A DNA stretch of 40,231 nt from Wenzhouxiangella sp. Its GTDB lineage: Bacteria > Pseudomonadota > Gammaproteobacteria > Xanthomonadales > Wenzhouxiangellaceae. The DNA lies in assembly GCA_007694055.1 (NCBI GenBank), contig RECK01000174.1:1-40231 (forward strand), read 5' to 3'. The notes under the pieces are model-generated. The model did no database searches and was not told the origin of the DNA. It saw only the letters and a program-made list of their open reading frames with translations. The position numbers and the translations under genes were made by a program. Positions 16,462 to 24,462 of the stretch are shown here, in pieces (the first letter of the stretch is position 1; every line of letters starts with the position of its first letter).

Positions 16462-16683
16462 TGGACTTACTTCCCACCTGTTTGAGTGACAAGTCTAGCC
16501 TACCCCACTGCCTGCCCCCTTACATTCATATTGGGAGAAAGTCGACCGCGCCTTTGCCGATGACCTGAACCAGGCCGCAAGCACCGGGGTCCAGAACCCG
16601 GCACGCGGCCATCTGTGCGCAGAAAACAGCCGGGGTTGCACGAGAATTTTCGCCTTGATTTGCACGGGCCATTTAGCCGCCTG

Positions 16684-16745
16684 GAGCCGGGAGCGCTTTT
16701 GCTTGTTGCCAGCTGGTGAAAAAGAGATTGGAAGGGTGGAGGAGG
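16684..16745 (+). repeat. 62-bp repeat, copy 1 (pairs with 40150-40211)
   Basis: These 62 bp, beginning GAGCCGGGAGCGCTTTTGCT and ending GGGTGGAGGAGG, match 40150-40211 with about four differences and no gaps. Weaker similarity seems to continue upstream toward 16614. It lies in the 332-bp gap between pilU and ygfX, where no gene was seen. Confidence 0.85.
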
Positions 16746-16805
16746 CTGAAAAGCGGGGCTTCGGAAGGGTTTTCCTTATCTTCCAACCTCCTCCTACCTG
16801 ACCAG
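16713..16805 (-). repeat. MITE-like repeat related to the 1949-2073 element
   Basis: Read on the minus strand it begins CTGGTCAGG, runs through GGAGGAGGTTGGAAGATAAGG and CCCCGC, then TTTTCAGCCTCCTCC. About 70 bases align with 1949-2020. GGTGGAGGAGG (16735-16745) and CCTCCTCCTACC (16787-16798) form an inverted pair around a 41-nt spacer. Its edge supplies the last codons and the TAG stop of ygfX. Confidence 0.65.
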
Positions 16806-17219
16806 TGACGAACGGGCAGTCTGGCGCAAGAAAACGGTCAGGCGTCGAAAGTCGTCGGTTTCCACCTGGCCTCGAAACAGGCCCAGACGGCTTGGGCCGG
16901 AACCTGTGGCCAGGAACCAGGGGCTGAGGAAAGACGAACCCGATGTGAGAATCCGATGCTCTATGCCGGCCCGATTGATCCCTTTCAGGGAATTCGAATG
17001 GATAATCAGCGCGCTCCAGCGAGGCCGGAGCAGCCGATCAACAGCGAACAGACCGTAAACCAAGGTCAGACCACTGGAAATGATCTTCAGACTGAGGGCC
17101 CAGCCACTGAGCCAGATGGATACCCCACCGGCAATCATGACAACAGCGACGAAAACTGCCGCTACCCGCGAGGGCCCAATATTGATTCGATTATCGGCTG
17201 TCGGGACGCAAGTCTTCAC
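16794..17219 (-). CDS. ygfX: YgfX-like membrane protein
   Basis: With a GTG start at 17217-17219 the protein has 141 residues, near the E. coli YgfX (CptA) length. That start gives a 29-base overlap with sdhE; an earlier ATG would run far into sdhE in another frame and is rejected. It has two close transmembrane helices (AAVFVAVVMIAGGVSIWLSGWAL and a second rich in Leu/Val up to about residue 75) and a cytoplasmic C-terminal half. YgfX is an inner-membrane partner of SdhE and was also described as the toxin of the YgfYX (CptBA) pair. The family call relies strongly on the sdhE neighbour. The last residues and the stop lie inside a dispersed repeat. Confidence 0.72.
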   Translation of the reverse strand: MKTCVPTADNRINIGPSRVAAVFVAVVMIAGGVSIWLSGWALSLKIISSGLTLVYGLFAVDRLLRPRWSALIIHSNSLKGINRAGIEHRILTSGSSFLSPWFLATGSGPSRLGLFRGQVETDDFRRLTVFLRQTARSSLVR

Positions 17220-17463
17220 CGGCAGCCTGAACCTCACTGACGATACGACCAAGGCTCGCCGGCGGCGCCGTGCGACCGAGCAACCAATCCCACAGCTGAT
17301 CGTCTTCCTGATCGAGCAAGTCGGCAAAATCCTGTTGCAGTTCAGGATCCGCATCTGGCCAGCGTTTTGCCAGCCACGAGCTCAGCAACACATCTAGCTC
17401 GCGCATACCGCGGCGGCAACGCCAGCGCAGGCTGGCAGCCAAACGGGAGTCGTCCTGACTCAT
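17191..17463 (-). CDS. sdhE: FAD assembly factor SdhE
   Basis: The protein has 90 residues, the normal size. SdhE (YgfY, SDHAF2 family) binds SdhA and promotes covalent attachment of FAD. The sequence has the family's helical bundle with RWRCRRGMRELDVLLSSWL (the conserved RGM/RE motif used to bind the flavoprotein), then FADLLDQEDDQLWDWLLG. It follows sdhB by 28 bp and overlaps ygfX, the arrangement seen in other gammaproteobacteria, but here the pair is fused into the sdh operon. Confidence 0.95.
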   Translation of the reverse strand: MSQDDSRLAASLRWRCRRGMRELDVLLSSWLAKRWPDADPELQQDFADLLDQEDDQLWDWLLGRTAPPASLGRIVSEVQAAGEDLRPDSR

Positions 17464-17491
17464 GTCACCATCCGTCTTTGGGCGCGTCTAC

Positions 17492-18277
17492 TCAGAGACT
17501 GCGCCGTGCCAGCATCATTTTCTTGATTTCCGCAATCGCCTTGGCCGGGTTCAGACCCTTGGGGCAGGTGCGGGTACAGTTCATGATGGTATGGCAGCGA
17601 TACAGCTTGAACGGATCTTCCAGGTCGTCCAGTCGTTCGCCTGTGGCTTCATCGCGCGAATCGACCAGCCAGCGATAGGCCTGAAGCAGAATGGCTGGGC
17701 CCAGGTAACGGTCGCCGTTCCACCAGTAGCTCGGACACGAAGTCGAGCAGCAGGCGCAAAGGATGCATTCATACAAGCCGTCCATGCGCTTGCGATCCTC
17801 GGGCGACTGCAGACGCTCCTTGTCAGGCGGCGCCGGACTCTGGGTCTGGATCCACGGCTTGATCGAGGCGTACTGGGCGTAAAAATGAGTCAGATCCGGC
17901 ACCAGGTCCTTGATTACCGGCATGTGCGGTAGCGGATAGATCTTGACATCGCCCTTGATATCGTCGATCGCCATGGTGCAGGCCAGCGTGTTGATGCCAT
18001 CAATATTGAAGGCACATGATCCGCAGATCCCTTCTCGGCAGGATCGCCTGAAAGTCAGCGTCGGATCAAGCTCGTTCTTGATCTTGACGACGGCGTCAAG
18101 CACCATCGGCCCACATTGATCCATGTCGACATCGTAGGAGTCAACGCGCGGATTCTCACCGCTGTCAGGATCGAATCGATAGATCCTGAAGGTCTTGACT
18201 CGCTTGGCGCCTTCGGGAGCGGGGAAGTGCTTCCCCTTGCCAATTCTCGAGTTTTTCGGGAGTCTGAACTGTGCCAT
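17492..18277 (-). CDS. sdhB: Succinate dehydrogenase iron-sulfur subunit SdhB
   Basis: The protein has 261 residues. It carries electrons from the flavin to the quinone in complex II. All three clusters have their ligands: the 2Fe-2S motif [15 protein letters not shown] with a later Cys, the 4Fe-4S motif [11 protein letters not shown], and the 3Fe-4S region [17 protein letters not shown]. The N-terminal extension is slightly basic. The gene is 50 bp after sdhA in the operon. Confidence 0.97.
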   Translation of the reverse strand: MAQFRLPKNSRIGKGKHFPAPEGAKRVKTFRIYRFDPDSGENPRVDSYDVDMDQCGPMVLDAVVKIKNELDPTLTFRRSCREGICGSCAFNIDGINTLACTMAIDDIKGDVKIYPLPHMPVIKDLVPDLTHFYAQYASIKPWIQTQSPAPPDKERLQSPEDRKRMDGLYECILCACCSTSCPSYWWNGDRYLGPAILLQAYRWLVDSRDEATGERLDDLEDPFKLYRCHTIMNCTRTCPKGLNPAKAIAEIKKMMLARRSL

Positions 18278-18327
18278 GGTCTGCTACTTGCCCTTCCTGT
18301 CCTGATTTCTGGTTAGCGGTGCCGGGA

Positions 18328-20115
18328 TCAGTAAGTCCTCGCCTTCAGCGGGACCACCTCAACATCGTCGCTCAGGGTGTACATGTGAACCGGCCGGTAG
18401 TCGATGCTCGTCTTGCCGGCCGGGTCCATCCAGATCAAAGTATGCTTGTGCCAGTTGTCATCATCTCGGTCCGGATAGTCTTCATGCGCGTGCGCGCCTC
18501 GACTCTCCTTCCGGTTCTCGGCCGAAATCATGGTGGTGACGGCGTTGCCGAGCAGGTTGCGCAGTTCCAGCGTTTCGACCAGGTCGGAATTCCAGACCAT
18601 GGAACGATCGCTGACCGAGACGTTGTCGAACGTGGCATTGACATCAGCGATGCGCTCGCAGCCCTGCTTCAAGGTGTCAGAGGTGCGGAACACGGCTGCG
18701 TCGGACTGCATCACCTGCTGCATGCGATCGCGAATGGCCGAGGTGGGCGTATCACCCGAAGCATGGCGCACTCGATCAAATTCGCCAACCAGGTTATCGA
18801 CAATATCCTTCGGCAAGGTTTTGTGCGACTGGCCCGGTTTGATCGTCTCGCCACAACGCTTGGAAACCGCGCGACCAAAGACAATCAGATCGAGCAGTGA
18901 ATTGGATCCAAGGCGGTTGGCCCCGTGCACGGAGACGCAGGCAGCTTCGCCGATTGCGTAGAGACCGGGCACGACGGAATCCGGGTCGCCGTCCTTGAGT
19001 GTCACCACTTCACCGTGATAATTGGTCGGAATGCCGCCCATGTTGTAGTGCACGGTAGGGAGGACCGGAATCGGCTCCTTGGTCACATCGACACCGGCGA
19101 AGATCTTGGCAGTCTCCGCGATCCCGGGAAGCCGCTCGTGAATCACATCACCGCCCAGGTGTTGCAAGTTCAGGTGAATATGGTCGTTCTTGCCCCCTAC
19201 CCCGCGACCTTCCCGGATCTCTATCGTCATCGACCGCGAAACCACGTCACGCGACGCCAGATCCTTCGCATTCGGCGCGTAACGCTCCATGAAGCGCTCG
19301 CCCTCGGAGTTGGTCAGGTAGCCCCCCTCGCCGCGAACACCTTCGGTAATCAGGCAGCCTGCTCCGTAGACGCCGGTGGGATGGAACTGAACGAACTCCA
19401 TGTCCTGCAACGGCAGGCCGGCGCGCAACACCATGCCGTTGCCATCACCCGTGCAGGTATGGGCAGACGTGCATGAGAAATAAGCCCGACCGTAACCACC
19501 CGTTGCCAGAATCACGGCGTGGGCCCGGAACTCGTGCAGTGTGCCGGTTGCCAGGTCCCAGGCCAGCACGCCGCGACAAACGCCATCGTCCATCAGCAGA
19601 TCGAGTGCGAAATACTCGATGAAAAACTGCGCTTCATGTTTCAGCGACTGCTGGTACAAGGTGTGCAGGATGGCGTGGCCGGTCCGATCGGCTGCCGCAC
19701 AGGTACGCTGGGCAGTGCCTTCTCCGAACCGCGTCGTCATGCCGCCAAAGGGGCGCTGGTAGATCTTGCCGTCTTCGGTACGTGAAAACGGCACGCCGAA
19801 ATGCTCCAGTTCGATGACCGAAGGGATTGCTTCTCGGCACATGTACTCGATGGCGTCCTGGTCACCGAGCCAGTCCGACCCCTTGATGGTGTCATACATG
19901 TGCCAGCGCCAGTCATCCTCGCCCATGTTGCCGAGCGCGGCACTCATGCCGCCCTGGGCCGCCACGGTGTGGGAGCGGGTCGGAAAGACCTTGCTGATGC
20001 AGGCGGTAGTCAGACCGGTCGCCGCCAGTCCCATCGTCGCGCGAAGGCCGGCGCCGCCGGCGCCGATAACCAGTACGTCGTACTCGTGTTTCGTGATTTC
20101 GTATGACTTGCTCAA
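18328..20115 (-). CDS. sdhA: Succinate dehydrogenase flavoprotein subunit SdhA
   Basis: The protein has about 595 residues. It oxidises succinate to fumarate using covalently bound FAD. The Rossmann motif [11 protein letters not shown] and the FAD-linking histidine in SHTVAAQGG (His49) are present, as are catalytic-domain signatures such as [13 protein letters not shown] and the late [20 protein letters not shown]. No ATG is suitably placed. TTG at 20113-20115 has GGAG seven bases upstream and gives [13 protein letters not shown]; a TTG six bases earlier would overlap the sdhD stop but has poor spacing. The chosen start lies 2 bp after sdhD. Confidence 0.96.
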   Translation of the reverse strand: MSKSYEITKHEYDVLVIGAGGAGLRATMGLAATGLTTACISKVFPTRSHTVAAQGGMSAALGNMGEDDWRWHMYDTIKGSDWLGDQDAIEYMCREAIPSVIELEHFGVPFSRTEDGKIYQRPFGGMTTRFGEGTAQRTCAAADRTGHAILHTLYQQSLKHEAQFFIEYFALDLLMDDGVCRGVLAWDLATGTLHEFRAHAVILATGGYGRAYFSCTSAHTCTGDGNGMVLRAGLPLQDMEFVQFHPTGVYGAGCLITEGVRGEGGYLTNSEGERFMERYAPNAKDLASRDVVSRSMTIEIREGRGVGGKNDHIHLNLQHLGGDVIHERLPGIAETAKIFAGVDVTKEPIPVLPTVHYNMGGIPTNYHGEVVTLKDGDPDSVVPGLYAIGEAACVSVHGANRLGSNSLLDLIVFGRAVSKRCGETIKPGQSHKTLPKDIVDNLVGEFDRVRHASGDTPTSAIRDRMQQVMQSDAAVFRTSDTLKQGCERIADVNATFDNVSVSDRSMVWNSDLVETLELRNLLGNAVTTMISAENRKESRGAHAHEDYPDRDDDNWHKHTLIWMDPAGKTSIDYRPVHMYTLSDDVEVVPLKARTY

Positions 20116-20117
20116 GA

Positions 20118-20498
20118 TCAAACTCCAAATGCCACTTTCAGAATGGCGATGACAGCCAGCAATCCACCAACAATAGCTGCCAGCTTGACCAGAATTTGTA
20201 GAGAAACTTCAGCGAATCGGCCATGAATGTAGTCTTCAATCACGACCTGAAGACCCAGTTTGCCGTGATACAGCGAAGTCACCACGAAAAGTATGGCCAT
20301 GGCCGCATTGAGTGGCCTGGCCAGCCATGCGGAGGCAGCGGCATGATCGGCGCCGACCAGCGAGGCCAGTGCGTAAACCAGCCAGACGGTCAGCAGGGCC
20401 AGCAAAATCGCGCTGAATCGCTGGGCCCACCAGTGTGACACGCCATCACCGGCGGCACCGTGGTTACGGGCGTTGGCCAATGGATTGCGAAGGTTCAT
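20118..20498 (-). CDS. sdhD: Succinate dehydrogenase membrane anchor SdhD
   Basis: The protein has 126 residues and three transmembrane helices. It starts [20 protein letters not shown], followed by [20 protein letters not shown]. The third-helix region has [17 protein letters not shown], with the usual haem/quinone-site residues. The ATG overlaps the sdhC stop (ATGA), which fixes the start over a longer upstream frame that lies inside sdhC. Confidence 0.95.
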   Translation of the reverse strand: MNLRNPLANARNHGAAGDGVSHWWAQRFSAILLALLTVWLVYALASLVGADHAAASAWLARPLNAAMAILFVVTSLYHGKLGLQVVIEDYIHGRFAEVSLQILVKLAAIVGGLLAVIAILKVAFGV

Positions 20499-20872
20499 AG
20501 CAGGCCTCCCCAGATCGCGACGGTGAGAACGACTGACAGAATGACCACTGCCCACCCGGAAGCATAGGCGCCCCTGAGGTCGAGGAGCCAGCCGGCGTCC
20601 CAGAAAAGATGCCGGATGCCGTTCAACAAGTGATAGAACAGGCAGAAGCTCCAAATCGCCATGCCAAGCAGGCCAACCGGGTGGCTCAGTACCGCGATCA
20701 TCCGGTCGTAGCTTTCTGCGCCGCCGGCCAGTGCCAGCAGCCAGATCACCACTACCGCGGAGCCGACGCTGAGAACGATGCCGGTCAGCCGGTGTGATAT
20801 CGAGAGCACCGAGGTTAGCTGCGGTCGGTAGACCTGCAGGTGCGGAGAGAGCGGTCGGTTATCCGTCGCCAT
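20495..20872 (-). CDS. sdhC: Succinate dehydrogenase cytochrome b556 subunit SdhC
   Basis: The protein has 125 residues when started at ATG 20870-20872, giving the classic beginning MATDNRPLSPHLQVYRPQLTS. The frame is open 21 codons further upstream, but that runs over the end of the small SDHAF4-like gene. It has three transmembrane helices, the SISHRLTG quinone-site motif and the haem-ligand region FYHLLNGIRHLFWD. It lies 29 bp after the SDHAF4-like gene. Confidence 0.95.
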   Translation of the reverse strand: MATDNRPLSPHLQVYRPQLTSVLSISHRLTGIVLSVGSAVVVIWLLALAGGAESYDRMIAVLSHPVGLLGMAIWSFCLFYHLLNGIRHLFWDAGWLLDLRGAYASGWAVVILSVVLTVAIWGGLL

Positions 20873-20901
20873 TGTTTTTCTCGCAGTCAGTTTTGATGAT
20901 G

Positions 20902-21069
20902 TCAAAAGTCGATGCAGCGACCGTTTTTCTCCCAATCGCCGTAACGCGTCGGCTCCAAACCCTCCTTGCGCCCACCGATCTCACGAGGGGCCTTGGCTGG
21001 CGCATGTGCATCGCTGGGTTCTTGTTTGGTGCCCGAGTCTGAACTCAAGCTGGTATTGTCGTCCGACAT
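20902..21069 (-). CDS. Small SDHAF4/DUF1674-family complex II assembly factor
   Basis: A 55-residue frame from ATG 21067-21069 to TGA 20902-20904. The N-terminal half is polar and low complexity (MSDDNTSLSSDSGTKQEPSD). The C-terminal end carries the DUF1674 signature in the order IGGRKEGLEPTRYGDWEK then NGRCIDF at the very end. The mitochondrial member SDHAF4 binds the flavinylated catalytic subunit and shields it during assembly with the iron-sulfur subunit; bacterial members are usually unnamed. Its place at the head of the sdhCDAB-sdhE operon supports the same role here. No Shine-Dalgarno precedes the ATG at normal spacing. It is easily missed because of its size. Confidence 0.88.
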   Translation of the reverse strand: MSDDNTSLSSDSGTKQEPSDAHAPAKAPREIGGRKEGLEPTRYGDWEKNGRCIDF

Positions 21070-21075
21070 ATTAGA

Positions 21076-21103
21076 ATTGTACCCCTTGGAGAAAGGATGT
21101 CAC
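21076..21103 (-). promoter_or_regulatory. Promoter of the sdh operon, possibly giving a leaderless mRNA
   Basis: On the minus strand GTGACA (plus 21098-21103) and TACAAT (plus 21076-21081) each match five of six consensus bases with a 16-bp spacer. Counting seven bases past the -10 places the start on or next to the A of the SDHAF4-like ATG (21069). The absence of a Shine-Dalgarno there fits a leaderless message. Confidence 0.55.
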
Positions 21104-21110
21104 AGTTGAA

Positions 21111-21935
21111 ATGATCAATACGTTCGATATTCCTTACCTATCTGGTCTGCGTATCGGCGGAACCGATGCGAGGCAATTCTGCCAAAGCCAGTTCACGTTC
21201 GACGTGAAGCAACTTAGCGAAGATCACTGGCAGCCTGGCGCCTGGTGCGACACCAAAGGCCGCTGCCTGGTGATCATTCTCGCAAGAGCTGATGAAAACC
21301 ATGTCGAGCTGGTCTGCCCGCGCAGTCAGCTCGCACAGCTTGACCGCTTGAAGATGTACTCGATCGGGCACAAGGTTGAGTTCGGCCGGGCCCTGCATGC
21401 ACGCGGCTGTTTTGGCGAAGCCCCGCAGCTCGCCAGGGTTCCCGGCTCACAGCCCCGCCGTCTGGAGCTTGCCGAGCAGCTGGCCGACGAAGACCCGGCC
21501 TCGGCTGAACGATGGCGGTTGGCCGACCTGGTGGCACCCCTGCCATGGCTGCAGCCATCCACCGCAGGCCGCCATTTGCCCCAGTTCCTGGGGCTGGAAG
21601 AGAATCAGGGCCTCAGCTACACCAAGGGCTGCTACCCGGGACAGGAGGTGGTCGCCCGCGTGCACTACCTCGGCAAGGTCAAACGCCACTTGCTCGGATT
21701 CATGATTCGAGTCCAGGACGGTGTGGCTCATGACCAGGCTCTAGCTCCCGCCACCAGGCTGGTTGACACGTCTATGGGCGAAGCCGGAGAAGTGCTTGAC
21801 TGCGTGCAGGGCGAGAACGGACTGATCGGTCTGGCCGTGTGCCCGATCGCCATTGAACCTGGCGTCACCTTGCTGGCTCAAGCAGATTCCGGGCACCTGC
21901 CCCTTGAGATGGCACTCCCGAAAAGTCTATGCTAG
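21111..21935 (+). CDS. ygfZ: YgfZ/GcvT-like tRNA-modifying / Fe-S maintenance protein
   Basis: The protein has 274 residues. YgfZ is a folate-binding protein related to the glycine-cleavage T protein and is needed for activity of some iron-sulfur enzymes such as MiaB. The hallmark KGCYxGQE motif is present as KGCYPGQEVVARVHYLGKVKR. The N-terminal DARQFCQSQFTFDVKQL and the C-terminal barrel domain ending VTLLAQADSGHLPLEM also fit. It is divergent from the sdh operon across a 41-bp gap, recalling the sdhE/ygfX-ygfZ neighbourhood of E. coli. AAGGA lies 13 bases before the ATG. Confidence 0.93.
   Translation: MINTFDIPYLSGLRIGGTDARQFCQSQFTFDVKQLSEDHWQPGAWCDTKGRCLVIILARADENHVELVCPRSQLAQLDRLKMYSIGHKVEFGRALHARGCFGEAPQLARVPGSQPRRLELAEQLADEDPASAERWRLADLVAPLPWLQPSTAGRHLPQFLGLEENQGLSYTKGCYPGQEVVARVHYLGKVKRHLLGFMIRVQDGVAHDQALAPATRLVDTSMGEAGEVLDCVQGENGLIGLAVCPIAIEPGVTLLAQADSGHLPLEMALPKSLC
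21904..21933 (+). promoter_or_regulatory. Candidate promoter of the PhnD-like gene
   Basis: TTGAGA (21904-21909) and TATGCT (21928-21933) are 18 bp apart, overlapping the end of ygfZ. The leader of about 60 nt contains an AATTTTG/CAAAATT-type inverted repeat, and AAGGGG sits before the ATG at 22000. Assigned by eye. Confidence 0.4.
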
Positions 21936-21999
21936 TATCGCGAGAATAGCGAATTTTGCCAAAATTACAAACAATCAGAGAGTTAAAGGGGTAAGTTGA

Positions 22000-22947
22000 A
22001 TGAGAATCTCGATCAGACTACCGGCTTGCCTGGCAATCTTTCTGCTCGCGGCCGTCGCCTGGGCTCAGGATCCCGAACTGGAAACAGTCACCGAGGATGA
22101 ACAAGCTGCTCCGGCTGAAGTGGAGCAGCCCAGCGAAGAAGCTGTGCTGGCCGAAGTGGAACCAGCTCCAGAAGACGTCACTCCCGCCATCGCCGAAGAG
22201 CCGCTGGAGCCCCGAACCTACCAGATTCAGGTCCATCCCATTTTCATCCCGGAACAGGCTGAAAGTGTCTACAGCCCGCTGATCGCCTATCTCAACGCGG
22301 CAACTCCGCACACCTTCGAACTGCAGATCGCACGCGATTTCCATCGCTTCTGGCTGGATATGCGCCGCGGCGCCCAACCCGACCTGGTCTTGAAAGACGC
22401 GCACCTGATTTCCATGCGCATCAACCGCAACGGCTACACACCGCTGGTGAAAGCCAATGAACCCGGCACGTTCTCGCTGCTGACCTCCGGCATGAACATG
22501 GATGCGGAACTGTCCGACTTCGTCGGGCGTCCAGTGTCCAGCATGCCCGCGCCAAGCCTGGGCTACCTGATCCTGGCCAGCTGGTTCGATAACCCAATGC
22601 AGCAACCGGTCATCCAGTCGAATGCAAGCTCGTGGCTGGATGCGGTCGAAATCGTGTTCTCCATGGAAGCCGAGGCTGCCATTGTTCCGCACAACCTTGT
22701 CGCCCGTTACGTCAACATGGAAATCGTGCGCACATCGGAACCCTTTCCGCATGCGACCATCGCCGCAAGCCCGGAGGTTCCGCTGTCAGTTCAGCGCGAC
22801 ATCATCGACGCGCTGACCGTATTGCATGAAGACCCGGACCATTTCAATGCCCTGCATGAACTGGATATCGAGCAATTCGTGCCCGCCAGCGCCGAAGACT
22901 TCGACGGCCTGGACAGCTGGCTGGAGCAGGTTTTCACTTTTTTCTAG
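22000..22947 (+). CDS. Orphan PhnD-like periplasmic substrate-binding protein
   Basis: The protein has 315 residues. A signal peptide (MRISIRLPACLAIFLLAAVAWA, cleavage after about 22) precedes an acidic Glu/Pro/Ala-rich linker (about 23-72). The rest resembles PhnD-type binding proteins of phosphate/phosphite/phosphonate ABC transporters: HPIFIPEQAESVYSPLIAYLN, then a domain-crossing GRPVSSMPAPSLGYLILASWF and a late segment EVPLSVQRDIIDALTVLHEDP. No lipobox cysteine is seen. No permease or ATPase gene is nearby, so it may serve a transporter encoded elsewhere or act as a sensor. The ligand is unknown. Confidence 0.72.
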   Translation: MRISIRLPACLAIFLLAAVAWAQDPELETVTEDEQAAPAEVEQPSEEAVLAEVEPAPEDVTPAIAEEPLEPRTYQIQVHPIFIPEQAESVYSPLIAYLNAATPHTFELQIARDFHRFWLDMRRGAQPDLVLKDAHLISMRINRNGYTPLVKANEPGTFSLLTSGMNMDAELSDFVGRPVSSMPAPSLGYLILASWFDNPMQQPVIQSNASSWLDAVEIVFSMEAEAAIVPHNLVARYVNMEIVRTSEPFPHATIAASPEVPLSVQRDIIDALTVLHEDPDHFNALHELDIEQFVPASAEDFDGLDSWLEQVFTFF

Positions 22948-22992
22948 GAACCTGACCGATTTGACCGATCGGTGTGAGGGTCGGGCGTTATC

Positions 22993-23808
22993 TTACCGAC
23001 GGGCAACGATGTAGCAAATCCAGCCGGCATCGGCATCCCCGCATTCGCTTGGCGAGTAGATTCCATCGCCCTCGCCGCTTTCCTCGTCGGTTCCTTCCCA
23101 GTAAATCGTGGCTGAACTGAACCCCGCCTCCAGCAACAGCTCCCGGATCTCGGGCAGCGTCCACAGCCGCCAGTGATACTCGAAAGCGCGTTCCATTTTT
23201 GAGCCGTCCGGAAACTCGAAATGGATCAGGCAGGTCATGTGATGGTGGATCGGGTCGAAGCTGGCCTGGTCCCAGACGTAGGTGAAGTCATCGTATTCGG
23301 TTCGCTCTTCGAGTTCACGATGGGCATCGTAACCACCGAAGGCATCCAGAAACAGGACGCCATCATCAACCAGCCCCGCCCGAACCCGCTCGAAGTAGCC
23401 ACGCAACGATGAGCGCGTGGTGAAAAGGTAATAGCTGAAGTTCATGGCCAGCACGGCGTCGACCCTGGCCGCATCCACAGTCAGCACGTTGTCTTGTTTC
23501 AATTCAACGCGCTGCTTTTGCGCAGTCGACAGTTCATTCACGTGATGACGGCGCCCCCAATCCAGCACCTCGCCGTCAAGATCAACGGCGATGGCCCGGT
23601 GATCAGGACCCGATCGCACCCAGGCGCAGGCAGTATTGGCAGTGCCACAGAAATCCTCGCGGATGAATTTCAGTGGTCGGCCGACCAGCTCGGCAAAGGT
23701 CTCGGAAACGAACTCCAGCTCGGTTTCCGTATCCTGAACACTGGCTTCGTAAAGCTCATGACGATCGGCCATGGTCGCCATGGCGTCTTTTTTTCGAGTT
23801 TTGGGCAT
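22993..23808 (-). CDS. Class I SAM-dependent methyltransferase
   Basis: The protein has 271 residues. SAM-binding elements are FIREDFCGTANTACAWV (motif I, with FCGT in place of the common GxGxG), AVDLDGEVLDWGRRH (acidic loop that holds the SAM ribose), VDAVLAMNFSYYLF (motif IV region) and VDDGVLFLDAFGG. It ends in a cysteine/acidic segment and WICYIVARR. Substrate cannot be inferred. It follows pgsA on the same strand after 26 bp and is convergent with the PhnD-like gene. Confidence 0.82.
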   Translation of the reverse strand: MPKTRKKDAMATMADRHELYEASVQDTETELEFVSETFAELVGRPLKFIREDFCGTANTACAWVRSGPDHRAIAVDLDGEVLDWGRRHHVNELSTAQKQRVELKQDNVLTVDAARVDAVLAMNFSYYLFTTRSSLRGYFERVRAGLVDDGVLFLDAFGGYDAHRELEERTEYDDFTYVWDQASFDPIHHHMTCLIHFEFPDGSKMERAFEYHWRLWTLPEIRELLLEAGFSSATIYWEGTDEESGEGDGIYSPSECGDADAGWICYIVARR

Positions 23809-23834
23809 GGTGTCAAATTGTCATCATGGCTGTC

Positions 23835-24395
23835 TCAGCCACGCTGGCTGATCGCCGGCCAGGCAGAGCGCAGGTAAGTGAACATGGAAAGGATGGTCAG
23901 AATGGCCGCTGCAATCAGCAGCCAGCGACCGATTTCAAGCACGGGCAAGACACCCAGTGGCTCGCCGTAGAGCAGAAAACCGATGGCCACCATTTGCAGG
24001 ATGGTCTTGAACTTGCCGGTCCAGGCGACCTTGACCCGGGCCCCCTCCCCCAGCGCCGCCATCCATTCACGCAGCGCCGAAATGGTGATCTCACGACCAA
24101 TGATGGTTGCTGCCGCCAGAGCCAGAACAATTTCAGGATGCGCCTGAACGATGATGATCAGTGACACGCCTACCATCAGCTTGTCGGCAACCGGGTCGAG
24201 AAAGGCACCAAAGGTGCTGGTCATTCCATAGCGTCGAGCAACCCAGCCATCCAGCCAGTCCGTCAAACCGGCCAGTATGAAAATAACCACGGCCGCAATG
24301 TTCGCCCACGCCACCGGCAAGTAGAACACCACGACAAGCACCGGAATCATCACGATGCGCAGCAGGGTCAGGAGGGTCGGGATGGTCAGAGACAA
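23835..24395 (-). CDS. pgsA: CDP-diacylglycerol--glycerol-3-phosphate phosphatidyltransferase
   Basis: The protein has 186 residues and several transmembrane helices. It makes phosphatidylglycerophosphate, the committed step to phosphatidylglycerol and cardiolipin. The CDP-alcohol phosphotransferase motif DGxxAR(x)8GxxxDxxxD is complete in DGWVARRYGMTSTFGAFLDP with VADK. The start is TTG at 24393-24395 with GGAG nine bases upstream, giving MSLTIPTLLTLLRIV. It follows uvrC, as in many gammaproteobacteria; the tRNA genes often found after pgsA are absent. Confidence 0.95.
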   Translation of the reverse strand: MSLTIPTLLTLLRIVMIPVLVVVFYLPVAWANIAAVVIFILAGLTDWLDGWVARRYGMTSTFGAFLDPVADKLMVGVSLIIIVQAHPEIVLALAAATIIGREITISALREWMAALGEGARVKVAWTGKFKTILQMVAIGFLLYGEPLGVLPVLEIGRWLLIAAAILTILSMFTYLRSAWPAISQRG

Positions 24396-24462
24396 GAATG
24401 CTTACTCCACTTCGATACCCCATTATCCCGCAAACGCCACAGTCTTTGGCGATACTGGCCGA

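Noticed and set aside
16794-17463. sdhE-ygfX as an active toxin-antitoxin pair
   Set aside because: The location inside the complex II operon and the conserved RGM region favour the flavinylation role; toxicity cannot be judged from sequence.
22966-22980. Small palindrome ACCGATCGGT between the PhnD-like and methyltransferase genes, considered as a terminator
   Set aside because: The stem is short and no U tract follows on either strand.
23809-23834. tRNA genes expected near pgsA
   Set aside because: The gaps around pgsA are too short and no cloverleaf or CCA end is visible.
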